In this document: in pieces, positions 34,457 through 46,022 of the stretch | Layout of the letters: each line of letters begins with the position of its first letter | Numbering within the stretch: position 1 is the first letter of the stretch | NCBI GenBank assembly: GCA_006538405.1 | Contig: BJKQ01000018.1 | Location: 62,001 to 126,000, forward strand | Reading direction: 5' to 3' | Length of the DNA: 64,000 bases | DNA from: Hansfordia pulvinata | Taxonomy: Eukaryota; Ascomycota; Sordariomycetes; Xylariales | The notes under the pieces: model-generated | What the model was told of the DNA's origin: nothing | Seen by the model: the letters and a program-made list of their open reading frames with translations, nothing else | The model's database searches: none | Program-made: the position numbers and the translations under genes

Positions 34457-35268
34457 AGCAAAGGGTGACGGCGGAGCCTTGAGCGGCCGCGGATTGGCTG
34501 CGATGGCGAGGCAGGTACGAGTATGGACACCGGTACAGGTGCTGGCGCCTCGACGGGTACGGACCCAGGGGTGGGTGCTGGCACCAACACAGGGGCGGGT
34601 GCTGGTTCTCGGGGCGGCGGCGGCTGTGGCGTGGCCGGGGTAGACTGGCCGGAGGTGGTAGTGGTGAATGGTAGCCGTGGCTGGTGCTGGCTCTGACTGG
34701 GCGGGGTGGGCCCCACTTGCTGGCTCTCGTGCCCGTACTGGGTTTTGGATCGCGTACGCGTGGGTTGCTGATGGGCGGCTGGTGGGGGGACCTGGCGGAA
34801 GCGACGTGACGAGTGACGATGGCGTTGCAGCCCGGAGACGGCGGTGGCAGAAGCCCGGTTCCTTTCTTCGGCTCCGTCTTCGTTCTGCACCGGCCTTTGC
34901 GTCGTTGCCTCGCCGTCGTCGTCGCTGATATCGCTGCTGTTGCCGCTGTTCGTGTCTGCCCCTCGCTCCTTCCTGCTCGTCACCCGGGTGTCAGGCAGCT
35001 CGGGCAGGCGCGCGTCCGGCGTCGACGGCGCTTTCCTTGCCGCCCTCTTGAGCTCTTTGCCTTTGTCTGGCGCATCGCCGTCTTTTGCTCCCCGCTCAAC
35101 TCTTTCCCCTCTTTCCCCTGCCCCTGCCCCTGCCCCTACCTCTCGACTCTCTTCGGTCTTGTCTTGCGGTTGACGCAGCGCAGATTCACGCTCCGACGAT
35201 GGCAGCGACGATATGGAGGACGAGCACCCTTGCCGGTGCGACAAAATGGCTTCTTGGACGGCTCCCAT
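33051..35268 (-). CDS. Ser/Pro/Gln-rich protein with C-terminal coiled coil, unknown function
   Basis: 721 residues from two exons, 35268-33795 and 33742-33051, with a 52-bp intron (GTAAGC...CGCAG). The join reads ADEIS-A-QEPNLDALL. The start MGAVQEAILSHRQGCSSSISSLPSS looks conserved-type. Residues about 30-400 are disordered, with Pro-Ala-Val repeats and a serine tract encoded by a pure (TCG)n microsatellite. From about residue 420 the sequence becomes helical: NLIYGMVEDLSRQLAENRRV, then DRAKLSRDANFSLLTNYAAALSNILSQLHSYKKKHV and a charged coiled coil up to the FWKRMAMPDVEEGYWSDDDD acidic motif. The tail is again Ser/Pro-rich. I do not recognise the family; a scaffold or cytoskeletal role would fit but is a guess. 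Confidence 0.82.
34390..34456. repeat. (CGA)n/(ACGACA)n microsatellite inside a coding exon
   Basis: Imperfect CGACAA units pass into a pure CGA array of about 13 units. On the coding (minus) strand it gives a run of serine interspersed with leucine. Its length probably varies between strains. Confidence 0.85.
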
Positions 35269-37986
35269 CGTGTCCGCTCACTGCGCAACGACACCACAAG
35301 CACCCAAGCCCCTGGCGTCGACCCGCACAGATCCACCGCCCGTAATCTAGGGACCAGCACAGGAAAGCTGGGTCCTCCCCTTGACACTTGGGTCTGATCA
35401 GGCAAGGTATCGCGCGGACGGCCTGGCGGAGAACCTGGGCTAGCCTCGATGCTGCACGGTTAGCTTCGATGTGACCTCCAGGTTGTCACGTTGTGAGTTA
35501 GAGGGCTGACAGCTGGTCGTGGTTGGGCCCAGGTCGAGTTTGTGGGCATTGCAGGTGTTGACGGCAAGGCACGCGGACATACCTGCCACAACGTGCGTCC
35601 CGTGTGGGTTTTGGGAAGTTACGAGTATTAGCCGTGTCTCGGACCGCCATAACCAACCCGGATACTGCACCAAATTTACCAGCAACAGAGGTGTACTACA
35701 CGTGAGCACATAGGCCGACGTCGGACTGTGCCGCCTAGTCGCGACGCAACGCGTGCCGCTCCTGCAGCCGACACCGACCCCTTGAAATCTGCAATATGTG
35801 TGTAGGTATTCACCGGACTGGTCACCATCAAGGGGCACCTCGTCAAGGTCCCAATAGCCCTGTGAGAGGTCGTATCACACAGCATGGAATGACCTATTTC
35901 TTCGGTAGAAACAGAGCGGCGAGCGGAACGACGCCCGAGTACGAAGCGCCGAGACAATCCCGTGGGCCAGAGCGATACGAGTAAAAGCGCTGCAAAGACA
36001 AGAGGCATGCATCACCTCTTTCGACACGTCCACACAGATAGATCAGATGCGATTGTTCAATACACCCGACTTGTGCGCGCCGTTTGACTTTCCCGGACCC
36101 GACGGCGGAGCACGCTTAGTCGCTGTATGGATCGGCCAAATAAATTGATCCAAGCTGCTCGCAGAAAGAACCCTCCTGAGTATAGCTACGGCAAGTTGGC
36201 ATCTCTGCGTGGATCTGCCGAATGGACCGAAAAACCAGTCTCGACCACCACTGTTTGCCGAGCCAGCCACTCAGGGCGAGAATCGTGGGTGCTTAGGTCA
36301 TGACCCAACTTATACGGAGAAATCGCTTTGATCGTGCTAACTAATTAGAGTACCCCGAGCCCTTCTATACGTCGCATAGACCACAGGTGCGGAATTTTCA
36401 CCGCGCTTCTCTCCCGACTCCTGTGGAAGCCCGTCCTCGCCATGCTTTATGAGATGGCGCCTCTAAGGACATGCTCTGCACCCCCAGGTGCATGACGAGA
36501 ATGACGCTCTCTCACTCTCAGCGCCTGTTATCCTATCGCCTGCGAGCATGGCTGCCAGAGGCGGCTCTGGGCCTGGGGCTGAAGAGGTTGTTACGTTGCA
36601 CCGCGTCCCAGCTGTGCCCCTGCTCGTACACCCTCCTTTCTCAGGGCATACTCGTGTTGCAACTCGACAGCTCACATCACGTCAATCACGGATCACGGAG
36701 ATTTCCAAAGCTAATCCACACCTAGCAAGATGAGGCGCCACTACAAGCCGACCCACGATCCTTCAAGATGGGGAAACAAGGTGCGTGTGGCAGCGACTAT
36801 ACGATCGAGTTGGGCACGATTTCAGTCCCGACTTACGGGGCAACTTCAATCACTGCATGATGACCGTTTCCCTAGCCCGTGTTTCAACATCACCACGAGA
36901 GACAGCTCATACTCGCACACGAAGACGCTGTATCCAAAAACAAGGGTGGGCGGCAGCGGCTTTGGTAATCTCGGGCATTTGGGCAGATTCGTACTCGTAC
37001 GGGCTGATTTGAGGACTTCAGGTGTAAGACGGCGCCATTTCCACCGACGGCCCATTGGTTGCCGTTTGACTAACGGGTCCCCATACTCGCGACCCTGTCA
37101 CGCATACGCCCTGCCCTCACAGCTCGCTCTCTACACCCTCGCGTGCCTCGTCTCTTTGTTCCGCACGGGCTCAGTCTGCCACCATTAGCGTGATCTGGGA
37201 ACCAGCCATGACAACATGGCTGGATACGTAGAGATGAGATGGGACCACCTACACGGACCGTGGAGTCGTATGCTACGGCGGTACAGAGCGAGATCGCGAG
37301 GGGTTTAAGCTCCCCCAGGCACGAACGGCGAGCAGACACATTACCCTATACTTTCGGTTCTCTCTTCAGCAGTGCCGGAATATGCTCTAGTCAGCTGGTA
37401 ATGGTGAGGCCCATTTCTTCGGAACATGCCATGCTCCAGCACCGGGCGCACCTGAAAATGAGGCATATTGGGCGCGTGACGGGATACCCCTCCCGCCATC
37501 AACGCCTCACAAACGCCATTGTGTCGAACGCCACTAGGATAGAAGCCTCTTCTCATTAGCGGGTCAGCTAAAGATGCGCCGCCTTGCCAGCGTTACCAGT
37601 TCTGGTAGTTCCCTTCTTCAGCTCGTCGGATCTGGCCAATGATGCCCCGGCCGACGGGCCAGGGTCCGCCGGGCAGTGTTGAGATAGGCACAAGGACAGC
37701 AGACGAAGGCATAGGCGGACTAGGCGATATTAGCTGCTCTGCAGATTCCAGACTCTGATCCCGCATCCGAGCGGCTCCTAGATTGACAACCGGGCATCGA
37801 CTTGTCTGTCTCTCGCCCCTGGCGCGAGAACAAATTCTATTCTGTTTCCCTTCCCGCAACAGCTTACACGTCGTTGTTGAAACTAATCGCCACTCGCCGC
37901 TTTGAGGGCCTCCCCCTGCTCCAACTTCACGGGCAGATCCGAAGGTCGTGGCGTATTCGACCAAGTCCGCCATTGCCACACGCGAC
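35269..37986. other. Intergenic, 2.7 kb
   Basis: Promoters of the Ser/Pro-rich gene (left) and the wall-sensor-like gene (right). TACTCGTA-type motifs at 35620, 35976 and 36992. No supported gene. Confidence 0.5.
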
Positions 37987-39321
37987 ATGATCTCCGCCGG
38001 GTCCCTGTTGTCCATCGCGGGCCTCGTCGTCTCTGGCCTCGCCAGCGACGTCGAGGTCATGCCGCGCGCGACCCCGTATGGACACAACCGTGAGGTCGCC
38101 CTGCCGCGGGCGCCTGCCCCTACGCCTGCCCCTGAGATGTCGGAGAGATGGGGGAGGATGCAGCTGTTCGACCGCGCCGACTCCTTGGGGACAGACACTT
38201 GCGGCTTCCTCTCTGAAGGCTCTGATCACCCCTATCCCCTGACCTGCGGCACTGGCTGGACGTGTACCAACTCGGCCAGCTTCCGTGGCTGCTGCCAGGG
38301 CGCTGGGTGCACCACCTCTTCCGACATCTTTTACTCATCGTGCTTCGACGCCACGTCAACCCAGTGCCGTCAATCGGTTGCAGGCAACACTCTATGCTGG
38401 TGAGTCAAATACATCCTCATCCTCAAGAAAGGCACCCGGCCCTTCTGGCGCTGTCAGCGACTAACCGCCTCTGGTAGCACGCAAACCGCCTCATTCCCTT
38501 ACTGCGTGACATTCCTATACTCAACCGAGGCGTCCCCGGGCGTCTTCTTCACCCAGTTCAACTGCGACCAGTCGCGCTTCGCCGGCACGTTCTACCTGGC
38601 CGCCACATCGCCCAGCTCCACGAGCACCAGCGCGACCTCGTCCAGGACCCGCACCGACGACGACGAGGGGCCGGTCGCGGCGCCGACCAACACCGCCTCG
38701 ACCGATGACAACTCGGGGAACGCAAGCTCGTCGTCGCCCGCGACCCCGGTCGGCCCCATCGTGGGCGGCGTCATCGGCGGCGTCGCCCTGCTGGCCCTGA
38801 TCGGCTTCGCCATCTTCTTCATCGTCCGCAAGACCCGCAAGGACAAGCAGGGCTACGCCTCCCCGCCGGCGCAGCAGAGCCCCGGCCCGGAGATGGCCCA
38901 CGCCGCGGTATCTTCCCAGCCGCCCGCCGCCGGCGCCGCCGCGGGAGGCTACGCCGCCTCTTCCTACCCGCCCTCGACGCAGCCCGGCGGCGCCTACCCG
39001 GACCCGCGCTACAGCTACGCGCCGAGCTCGCCCACCGCCATGAGCGGCGGCAGCCCCGGCCCCGGCGGCTACCAGAGCACCGCGTACAACCCCTCCCTGG
39101 CCGAGGGCGGCATGGCCGCTCACCAGCACGACAGCATGTACAAGGGGCCCGGCGCGGGGGACGGCCAGTACTTCGCCACGCCGCCGCCGCCGCCGGTGGG
39201 CGGGGAGAGCCCTGGGCTCGGGCACGGGCACACGCCGCCGCCGCAGGGCAACATGGGCCCCGTGGAGGCGGCTGATACCAACGCCAGGGGCTGGGGGAAC
39301 AACCGGGCTGAGCTCGCGTGA
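37987..39321 (+). CDS. Cys-rich single-span plasma-membrane sensor-like protein (Mid2-like)
   Basis: 418 residues; exons 37987-38399 and 38478-39321, 78-bp intron (GTGAGTC...GGTAG), joining TLC-C-TQTAS. N-terminal signal peptide (MISAGSLLSIAGLVVSGLAS). A Cys-rich extracellular domain at residues about 80-190 (CGTGWTCTNSASFRGCCQGAGC) is followed by a Ser/Thr-rich, O-glycosylation-type stalk. One membrane span is seen (PIVGGVIGGVALLALIGFAI), then basic RKTRKDK and a Pro/Gly/Tyr-rich cytosolic tail. This architecture is common in Sordariomycetes and resembles Mid2/WSC cell-wall stress sensors, though the Cys pattern is not a WSC domain. Function is inferred from architecture only. Confidence 0.85.
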
Positions 39322-39712
39322 TGAGGGGGGCTTGATGGAATTTGCTGGTACTTGAGATGGTGGTTACGAAGGTGACAGTGGACACTTGGAGAGGGATGAT
39401 CGAGAGACGGGAGAACAGACGCGGTAGAAAAGGACGGGCGTCTTGAACGGATATACACCTTTGCTTCACACTTATATGCGCTTAGTAGTAGCGTTTCGCT
39501 TCTCGATGATGATATACACATGAATAATAACGTACGACCCTTTGCATGCTCTCGAACGTGTGCTGGTCAGCCCCCGCGTCCTTCTGCAGAGAAGGCCAGG
39601 CACATGAAAAAAGATCAAATCGGGGGACTGTCGCATCTGCCCTGAGGCCTGGAGTAGTTCTCGTAGCGGGTTGGGGCAAGCCGCCAAGCCCGCTGACTGT
39701 CCGCCCTCCACA
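39322..39712. other. Convergent 3' intergenic region
   Basis: Between the ends of two convergent genes; no coding sequence seen. Confidence 0.6.
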
Positions 39713-42469
39713 TTAAGAGTACCACTCCCCCGTTCGAGGCTCTCTCACCTGCGACCCCTCTCCGCCAAATCCCAAATGCATCAGCTTCTCATCTTCATGC
39801 CCGTCAAACTTCACCAGCTGCAATAGCTCTGGGCTTGGGTCCACAGCACCCCACCGAACCTTTGATCTGGACAGCTTCTGAAGCTCCTTTGACATCTCAT
39901 CTGCCTCTATCTCCACGTCATTGGCAGCTGCGAAAGGCACATTAGGCAATGAAAATGGCATAGATTGGAGCTGAGTAACTCACCATCGGTGTTATTCTTT
40001 CTGGCTGCTAAGATTGCCGACTCACTGTGACAGGCTGCGGACAGAACCAGTGAGTTGGCGCCCCCGGTGACCATATCTCCTCTCTTCTTCCTCAGGCTGA
40101 AGAAGAAGGGAACAGGTGTGATGATACAAACAACAACCAGGAGCACTATAGAAGCTATCGGTGAATAGCCAATCCCAACTGTTGCATCTGCGCCAAGATG
40201 GAACCATTCGGATGCGTTTTCCACCATATTGGTGCTATCCCAATACCCTGCACAATGTGTCAGCTGGTTTCATCTGAGATATATAATTCACCCAGGCATG
40301 TTCACACATACCTCCTTCCATGATGGAAATAAATATAGTATTGGAAACCAGCCAATGGAGCATGACGCTCAGAGCAATTAAAGGTATGCTGTACTTGTAT
40401 GGTAGTTGCAGTCTGTAACTCGAGATTTGTGCACCTTCCGGATATGATACCCTAAGAGGCTTGCAACCGACAGCGTATGATGCCCACTCTTGTTCAACTT
40501 GAAAGCGCGTGAATAGAGCGTTGTAGGTAAAGTAGCACAGAGACACAAGGAGTTGTGCCAGGTTCGCAAGTATCAGGGAACCGATATACGATTTGAAAAA
40601 GGCGCCTTGCGGGCCAACAGTGGGAGTGTTCTCAGACGGACCAAAAGAAGGTGCGATTGAGCTTGGAGGCATTAGTAGATAGATCAAGAGAAAAATCATG
40701 AAATGGAAATCTTACATCAGAAATCTTCCATGGTTAATCAGCACGCCTGCCCCAGCGCAGCAAGCGACCCAACCCACGAAGATTATCGCATAGCTGCGGA
40801 TCCGAATTTGCCTTGGAATTGACGACGAAAGGCGAATATGGGGCGGCTGACTCCATGTTCGGGGCTTCAAGCTTTGGTCCAAGCTCGGGTCCAACTGATC
40901 AAGCTCGAGAAACTGGCGATGCCCGAACTCCAGTCTTCTGCTGTCCGATAAGTCCAAGGTACTCATGCCGAATGTGTAACCGTCAGGATTGGATATGAAT
41001 GACTCAATCGCATCCCCCGGCGTCACAAGAGAGAACAACGGCAATCTCCAAACGATGACGGCACATTGTAAGACCTTGGCCGAAAAGCAACACATAACTA
41101 TCAGCAGTAGCATGTTTGAAACGCCGACCTTGCATGATTCTTCTTGCGTATTCACAAGGCAGTGGTCAACTTCCAGTTCATCGAAGAGTGGCTTTATCTT
41201 TCGCAAAGTCTGTCCAAACTCGGTGCCAAAAGATGGCACGGATACGTTGTTCAGAGGAAGTGCATTGCTGAATGCGTTCGAAGTCCAGTTTTGGCTCGGT
41301 TCAGGAGTGTTCTCGTCAAAGAAGTTGGTGGAGGCACTCTGGCCCTGAAACAAAGTCGCGCAAGTATTCTTATACCAAAAGCCTCTGGAGTATGTGGTTT
41401 TAGTAAGAGTGCACTGGGCCGAGTACCATAATGGATTTGGGCGGTCTTTAGGGACTATCGGGTCCCATATGGCGGTATAATTGGAAGGGATGTCAGCTTC
41501 GTCCCCAAACACATCTCTTCTCGTCCAGCCTGTGGAGTCTGACGTGTGACTCTTGACAATGATGATGACATCGCGCCTCGTGGTGCGCGCGTCGTAGGAT
41601 CGGCACAGTTCTAAACACTGGCTAGTGTTCATATTCTCCCAGGGAGGACGTAAGGCGTTATGTGCAACTCTCGAGAGATCCTGGTGCATGGCGGACATAT
41701 TGTTCATGTAGGTCGAAGACTCGACGCCGGTGCCAAACCCGCAAGATCCAGATTTGGGACCCAGCAAGCCAGGCTCTGTAGTCAAGTTCCAGCAGCCCAT
41801 TGGAACTGAGTCGAGGTATTCCGTACTTTTGTGAAGCAGAGCGAACTCATCAGATGGGCAGCTGTCAAAAAACCGGTCGTCCTCATTGCAAAATTCTCCA
41901 GTGTACAGATACTGGTGCATCGGAATGGGGGAACCCGGGGTAGTTAAACTTGCACCAGGTAGCCAGAAAGGAGAGCCATCAATAAACCCTTGCGTTGCAA
42001 TGGTGACATTGAAGCTTCCGCCTTGATATCTTGTCTCGAAGACGGAACTGTTGAACAGAAGATGAGCCGGTATAGAAGTAAGAAACAGAAGCCAATAAGA
42101 AATAGCTTTAAATGGCGAAACAAGAGAGAGGTTATGGATAGAGGGGATGCCAATATCAAGGGTGCGGTATTGTCCATGAGCTCGGTCGATCTCTGGTCTT
42201 GTTGGGGAACTGAGGACTTGCATGAAGTAATTGGACGAAGCCATGACTCCACTGGACACGATGTTTACCAGAAGATGCAAAGAGACGTTCAAACGGGAAC
42301 TTTTGGAACATGATCCTTCAAACAAGAGTGTCGCCGAGAAGAGTGAAGAGTCAGGGCGCCTGAGACTGGCGATCAAGCACCCCGCTAGAATGATCACAGC
42401 CGATCCGATTACTGCGATATTCACAGAGGCGGTGACCCTCCATTTCTCATCGAAAAGTCTTCGTGCCAT
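39713..42469 (-). CDS. DUF6536 multi-span membrane protein
   Basis: 860 residues from four exons: 42469-40716, 40661-40312, 40247-39984 and 39927-39713. Introns are 54, 64 and 56 bp with GT..AG ends. All phases join cleanly and the total divides by three. Residues 8-150 match the fungal DUF6536 pattern: EKWRVTA, a first span, GSCSKSSRLNVSLHLLVNIVSSGVMASSNYFMQ split around a conserved N-Y-x-M-Q, then PTRPEID.AHG and a second span ending HLLFNSSVF. A long extracellular loop with several Cys and N-glycosylation sites follows, then about five more spans (VMCCFSAKVLQCAVIVW; VGWVACCAGAGVLI; LILANLAQLLVSLCYFTY and others). Function unknown. It shares a 450-bp divergent promoter with the next gene. 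Start is the first in-frame ATG. Confidence 0.88.
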
Positions 42470-42922
42470 GGCAAAGTTGTGTGGTTCGGTAGCGGTGACT
42501 CGTGCCTCGTGAGCCAGACGAATGCTTATGGTAAAGAGTCGATGTATTGGCCAGAAAGGAGCTCTCAGTGCGACAGCACTTATCAAACCTTGGTTATCTT
42601 ATAAATCAACCTTTTGAGCAGCCGTGCGCTACGAGGCTACAGCCTGCCGTAAAGTAGGTCTGGATCGCTGCATGATACTTTTGCTCCTCGGAGTGGCCGA
42701 TCACTCAGCTCCACTTGGCGCGGTATTGGACCGTCAGTGGCTGTGGACGCGAACCACGTGGAACGAGAGAGTCTCGGAGCCTCGCCTTCACTGAGACTGG
42801 TAGCCCCCATAGTCCAACGACTGCATTACTCGTAGAAATGGCCAAATAGCATCGATTCCCTTCATTTGCATGAACAGCTCAATCTTGTATTAGGCCTTGC
42901 CTGACTTGATGCTGAGCGTTCG
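42470..42922. promoter_or_regulatory. Divergent promoter region
   Basis: 453 bp between the divergent starts of the DUF6536 gene and the 335-residue membrane protein gene. Contains TACTCGTA at 42827. Nothing else stands out. Confidence 0.4.
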
Positions 42923-43987
42923 ATGGCGATGTTTTTGTTCAAAAAAATGTCATATGCAGCACCTCGAAGTGGCCTTTGGAGGCTCAGACGCAATCCCTAC
43001 GTGGATCGGTGGCTATCAAGCGCAAGACTTCAAGGATGGAGCAGATTGGCGCTACTTGTAGCCTATATCGGCTTCCTCTTTGTCCCTGACGATGGAGTGA
43101 TCTACATCACAATTCCATCAATTGTTTCTGTGAGAGCACCTTTTGACACTGAATTTATTTCTTCATGGAAGCTAACGGGGCTGCAGTCATCCGTAGTTGC
43201 GTTCCATGAGTTCGTCGCTCGGTTTGATTCAATCGGTGAAGCGTCAGTCAATATCGAGCTGGGCAGGGAGGCCCTTGTGTGTGCAGGCTTTCTGGTTCCG
43301 ATGATAATTGACCTTCAGGGTGCGTTGAGTCCCAAGGCAGCAACGCTGAGACTAAGCATACTACTCGCATTTTGGTCTATTGCATTGTAGGTTTGCGGCA
43401 TGTGTCAGTCGTCGAAAAGTCTCTTGGTCTGACCTCGATTTAGGGCCATTACGGCGTGCATCGTACGACGGCTCTGGAACGAACGCAAGATCAACCTGTA
43501 CAAATATCGCGTTGCAAAACCAATGGTTTTCTTCACACCCTCGGGCGACCCTGTTATCGTCGTTCCCCGGCCAGAGCTGTCCACAGAGCAGCACGATGCT
43601 GGTCAAGAGTCCCCGGACCAACCGCCACCGAGCGCCGATGACGGGGACCAAGAGGCCCAGGAGATCGAGGAGTCACCGACGTCGCCGTCCTCTGCCCCTG
43701 AATATTCTGGCCGAGGTGTCTCCCCCCACAGCGGGAGTGTCAGAGGCAGTGGAAACGGACAGTCCTACGGTCCGCTGCCGACGGTAGACACCTCTCTGGA
43801 CATCGAATTGGCGGATCTCTATCCCATTCAGAGTCGGGGCACGGACGACGGGCTTTCTGTTTCGAGGCAGATCACGGAGCCTTCGGCGCAAGAGGCTACG
43901 GAGACCGAAGGCTTGATCTCGGGCGATGCTGCATCACCCAGCACCCCGGGACGGACGAGCTTGGGGAGACGCTTGACGGGAATTTGA
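42923..43987 (+). CDS. Unknown membrane protein, 335 residues
   Basis: Exons 42923-43386 and 43444-43987, 57-bp intron (GTAGGT...TTTAG with CTGAC branch site), joining FWSIAL-AITACIV, so the splice completes a transmembrane span. Hydrophobic segments lie near residues 40-65 (RLALLVAYIGFLFVPD), 120-133 (ALVCAGFLVPMII) and 143-165. After the last span a basic stretch (RRLWNERKINLYKYRV) leads into a 160-residue acidic, Ser/Pro-rich tail. I do not recognise a family. The divergent layout with the DUF6536 gene suggests possible co-expression only. Confidence 0.7.
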
Positions 43988-46022
43988 GCAGCCCTTTTGA
44001 TCAATTGGGCCTCAGCGCCAAGTTCGCGTCGCATCTGTGCGAGAGGCTGGCGAGGCTGGTGCATTGGTTTGACCCTGGACATGGCGCGGCCGTGTAAGAT
44101 GGTCTCATCTCAACTCTTCTAAGCTACTGAATAGCATTTCACTTGAGCTCAAAGCCGACCCGTCATCAGGCAGTGTCAAATGATATCCGTGCGAGAGACA
44201 GGCCTCAGCTCGGAACAACTTAGCGCCCTACTCACCGGCACGTTAAAAAAGCAACTGTGAGACCTGTGCACGGGGGAGAACCAGGGCAGGCTTGGCCAGC
44301 AGAGATATGATTCGAAAGCCAGGCTTGGAGGGTCGAGGCGCTGCCCGGTTCAGTGTGCGTGCGTGTGAAATGCAATTACAGCGGCTTGCTGTGATGCCCA
44401 TACCCAGGTTCAGATCGACAGCGCGTGCGCAGGGCAGAGCAGCTCACAGCCTGACGTACGAGGCGGAGATGATTTCGGTGCTCTCCTTGAGATTGCGAGG
44501 CCACCGACAAGAAGATCACTGCCTTAACTTATCAGCTGACATGTTGATCTATGCATGAGACAGCCTTGTCCATGGTTATGATGGAAATCTCCAGAGAAGG
44601 GTGAGCGAGGCTATTCTAGTCCCTAAGAGCATCTAGTCTCCCTACGTGCAGGGCAGTGCAGGGCATACGACCTGTCTAAGTCAAATGATAAAGCCTGCGT
44701 CACGCAAGTAAGCCTGGAGTGCGTAGTGACGACCTCTCGTGCGGGGCCATGGCGTGTTGTGTGTCAGACTCGCACCTCATCTTCCGTTGGCCCATTCATC
44801 TCCACCGTTGTCCGTGGCTTGCCCGAGGGAGATCCTAGCGAATAGGAGAGTGGCTGGTGTTTTCCAAGTCCGGCAGGCTGCAGCCATGGGCCGTCCCGCC
44901 CGTGCTCGCGTCCACTGACGCATCCCGTACGCGCATGTCCCAGCCGACGAGACTCCTCGGTCCCGCGCGCCGAGCATCCCCTCACGGCACGGCAGCGGGG
45001 CAGCAAGCGGGCGAGGCTGGCAGCCCGAGTGACGTGCCTTGGCTCCCTCGTACCTTGAGGAGTCGGCGGTCGGAGAAGCGGACGTCTGGCGGGTCTGGAT
45101 GACGAGGGTGTTCTTCAATAGACAGGGACAAGAGCTGCCCCGGGTCGCAGGGGAAGAACCTACGGAGGGCAAGACACCATGGAGCCCCGAGCAGGGCTGG
45201 GCTCGGACTGGATCGAGAAAGAGGGCTGTGCAGCGCGAGGCGTCCCCTCTAGGCTCACTGGAGGCCAGCCAGCATTGTGCCTCGCAATGGCTCTGCTATG
45301 AGATTCGACACACCAGAACAGTACCCCTAATAGTGGCCTCTTCACCATGCGATGACTGCAGACGCGGCAGCCATCGTGAACCAAATCGGCAGACACGGGC
45401 TTGAGGTAGATGGCACGCCCGCCTCCCCGACATACCCACTGTAACCCGGCCATCAGACATGCAGGCTTCGGGTGACAGATGTGAACTATGCACCTGCGGT
45501 TCCATTTCAGCTTGCCTTTCGCCATCGACTTTACTGTAGACGGAGTAGGATGACAGCAGAAAGGGAGAGCGTGCAGTCAATATGATGAAGGCAATATGGG
45601 CATGAGAGGCATATATAGCAGACTACCGCCGAGCAGCTCAGCCAGTTCCTGCTAACTTCAACATCCGAACATAGAATCAGATGACAGAATTCCAACACGA
45701 TATTGAAATCAGCTATAATGTACTTGCATACTACAAAGAAAGCCAACAGAAAGCCATATCACAAGGGTAGAGTCACGCGGAGTCGCAGTCATGCCTCGAC
45801 AACACGGAGCCGAGCCAGACTGGACTGAACTGGACCAATCGATTCTAACAGACGACGAATGTTGATTATTACGCTGGGTTTACTACACACGACAACAGCC
45901 GGACAGGGAGAACAGACGGGAAGGAAGCTCCAACGAGACGAGAAAGAGACGGACACAGAGAGAGAGAGTGATAGGAGACGAGAGAAAAGAGAACGCGCCC
46001 TCCGCTAGCTTTTTTCCGTTTC
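43988..46022. other. Intergenic, 2 kb
   Basis: 3' flanks of two convergent genes. Several overlapping open frames around 44760-45520, none with a domain, splice pattern or start context I can support. Confidence 0.5.

Noticed and set aside
44760..45525. Possible gene in overlapping frames
   Set aside because: Frames on both strands are similar in length, without domains or joining exons.
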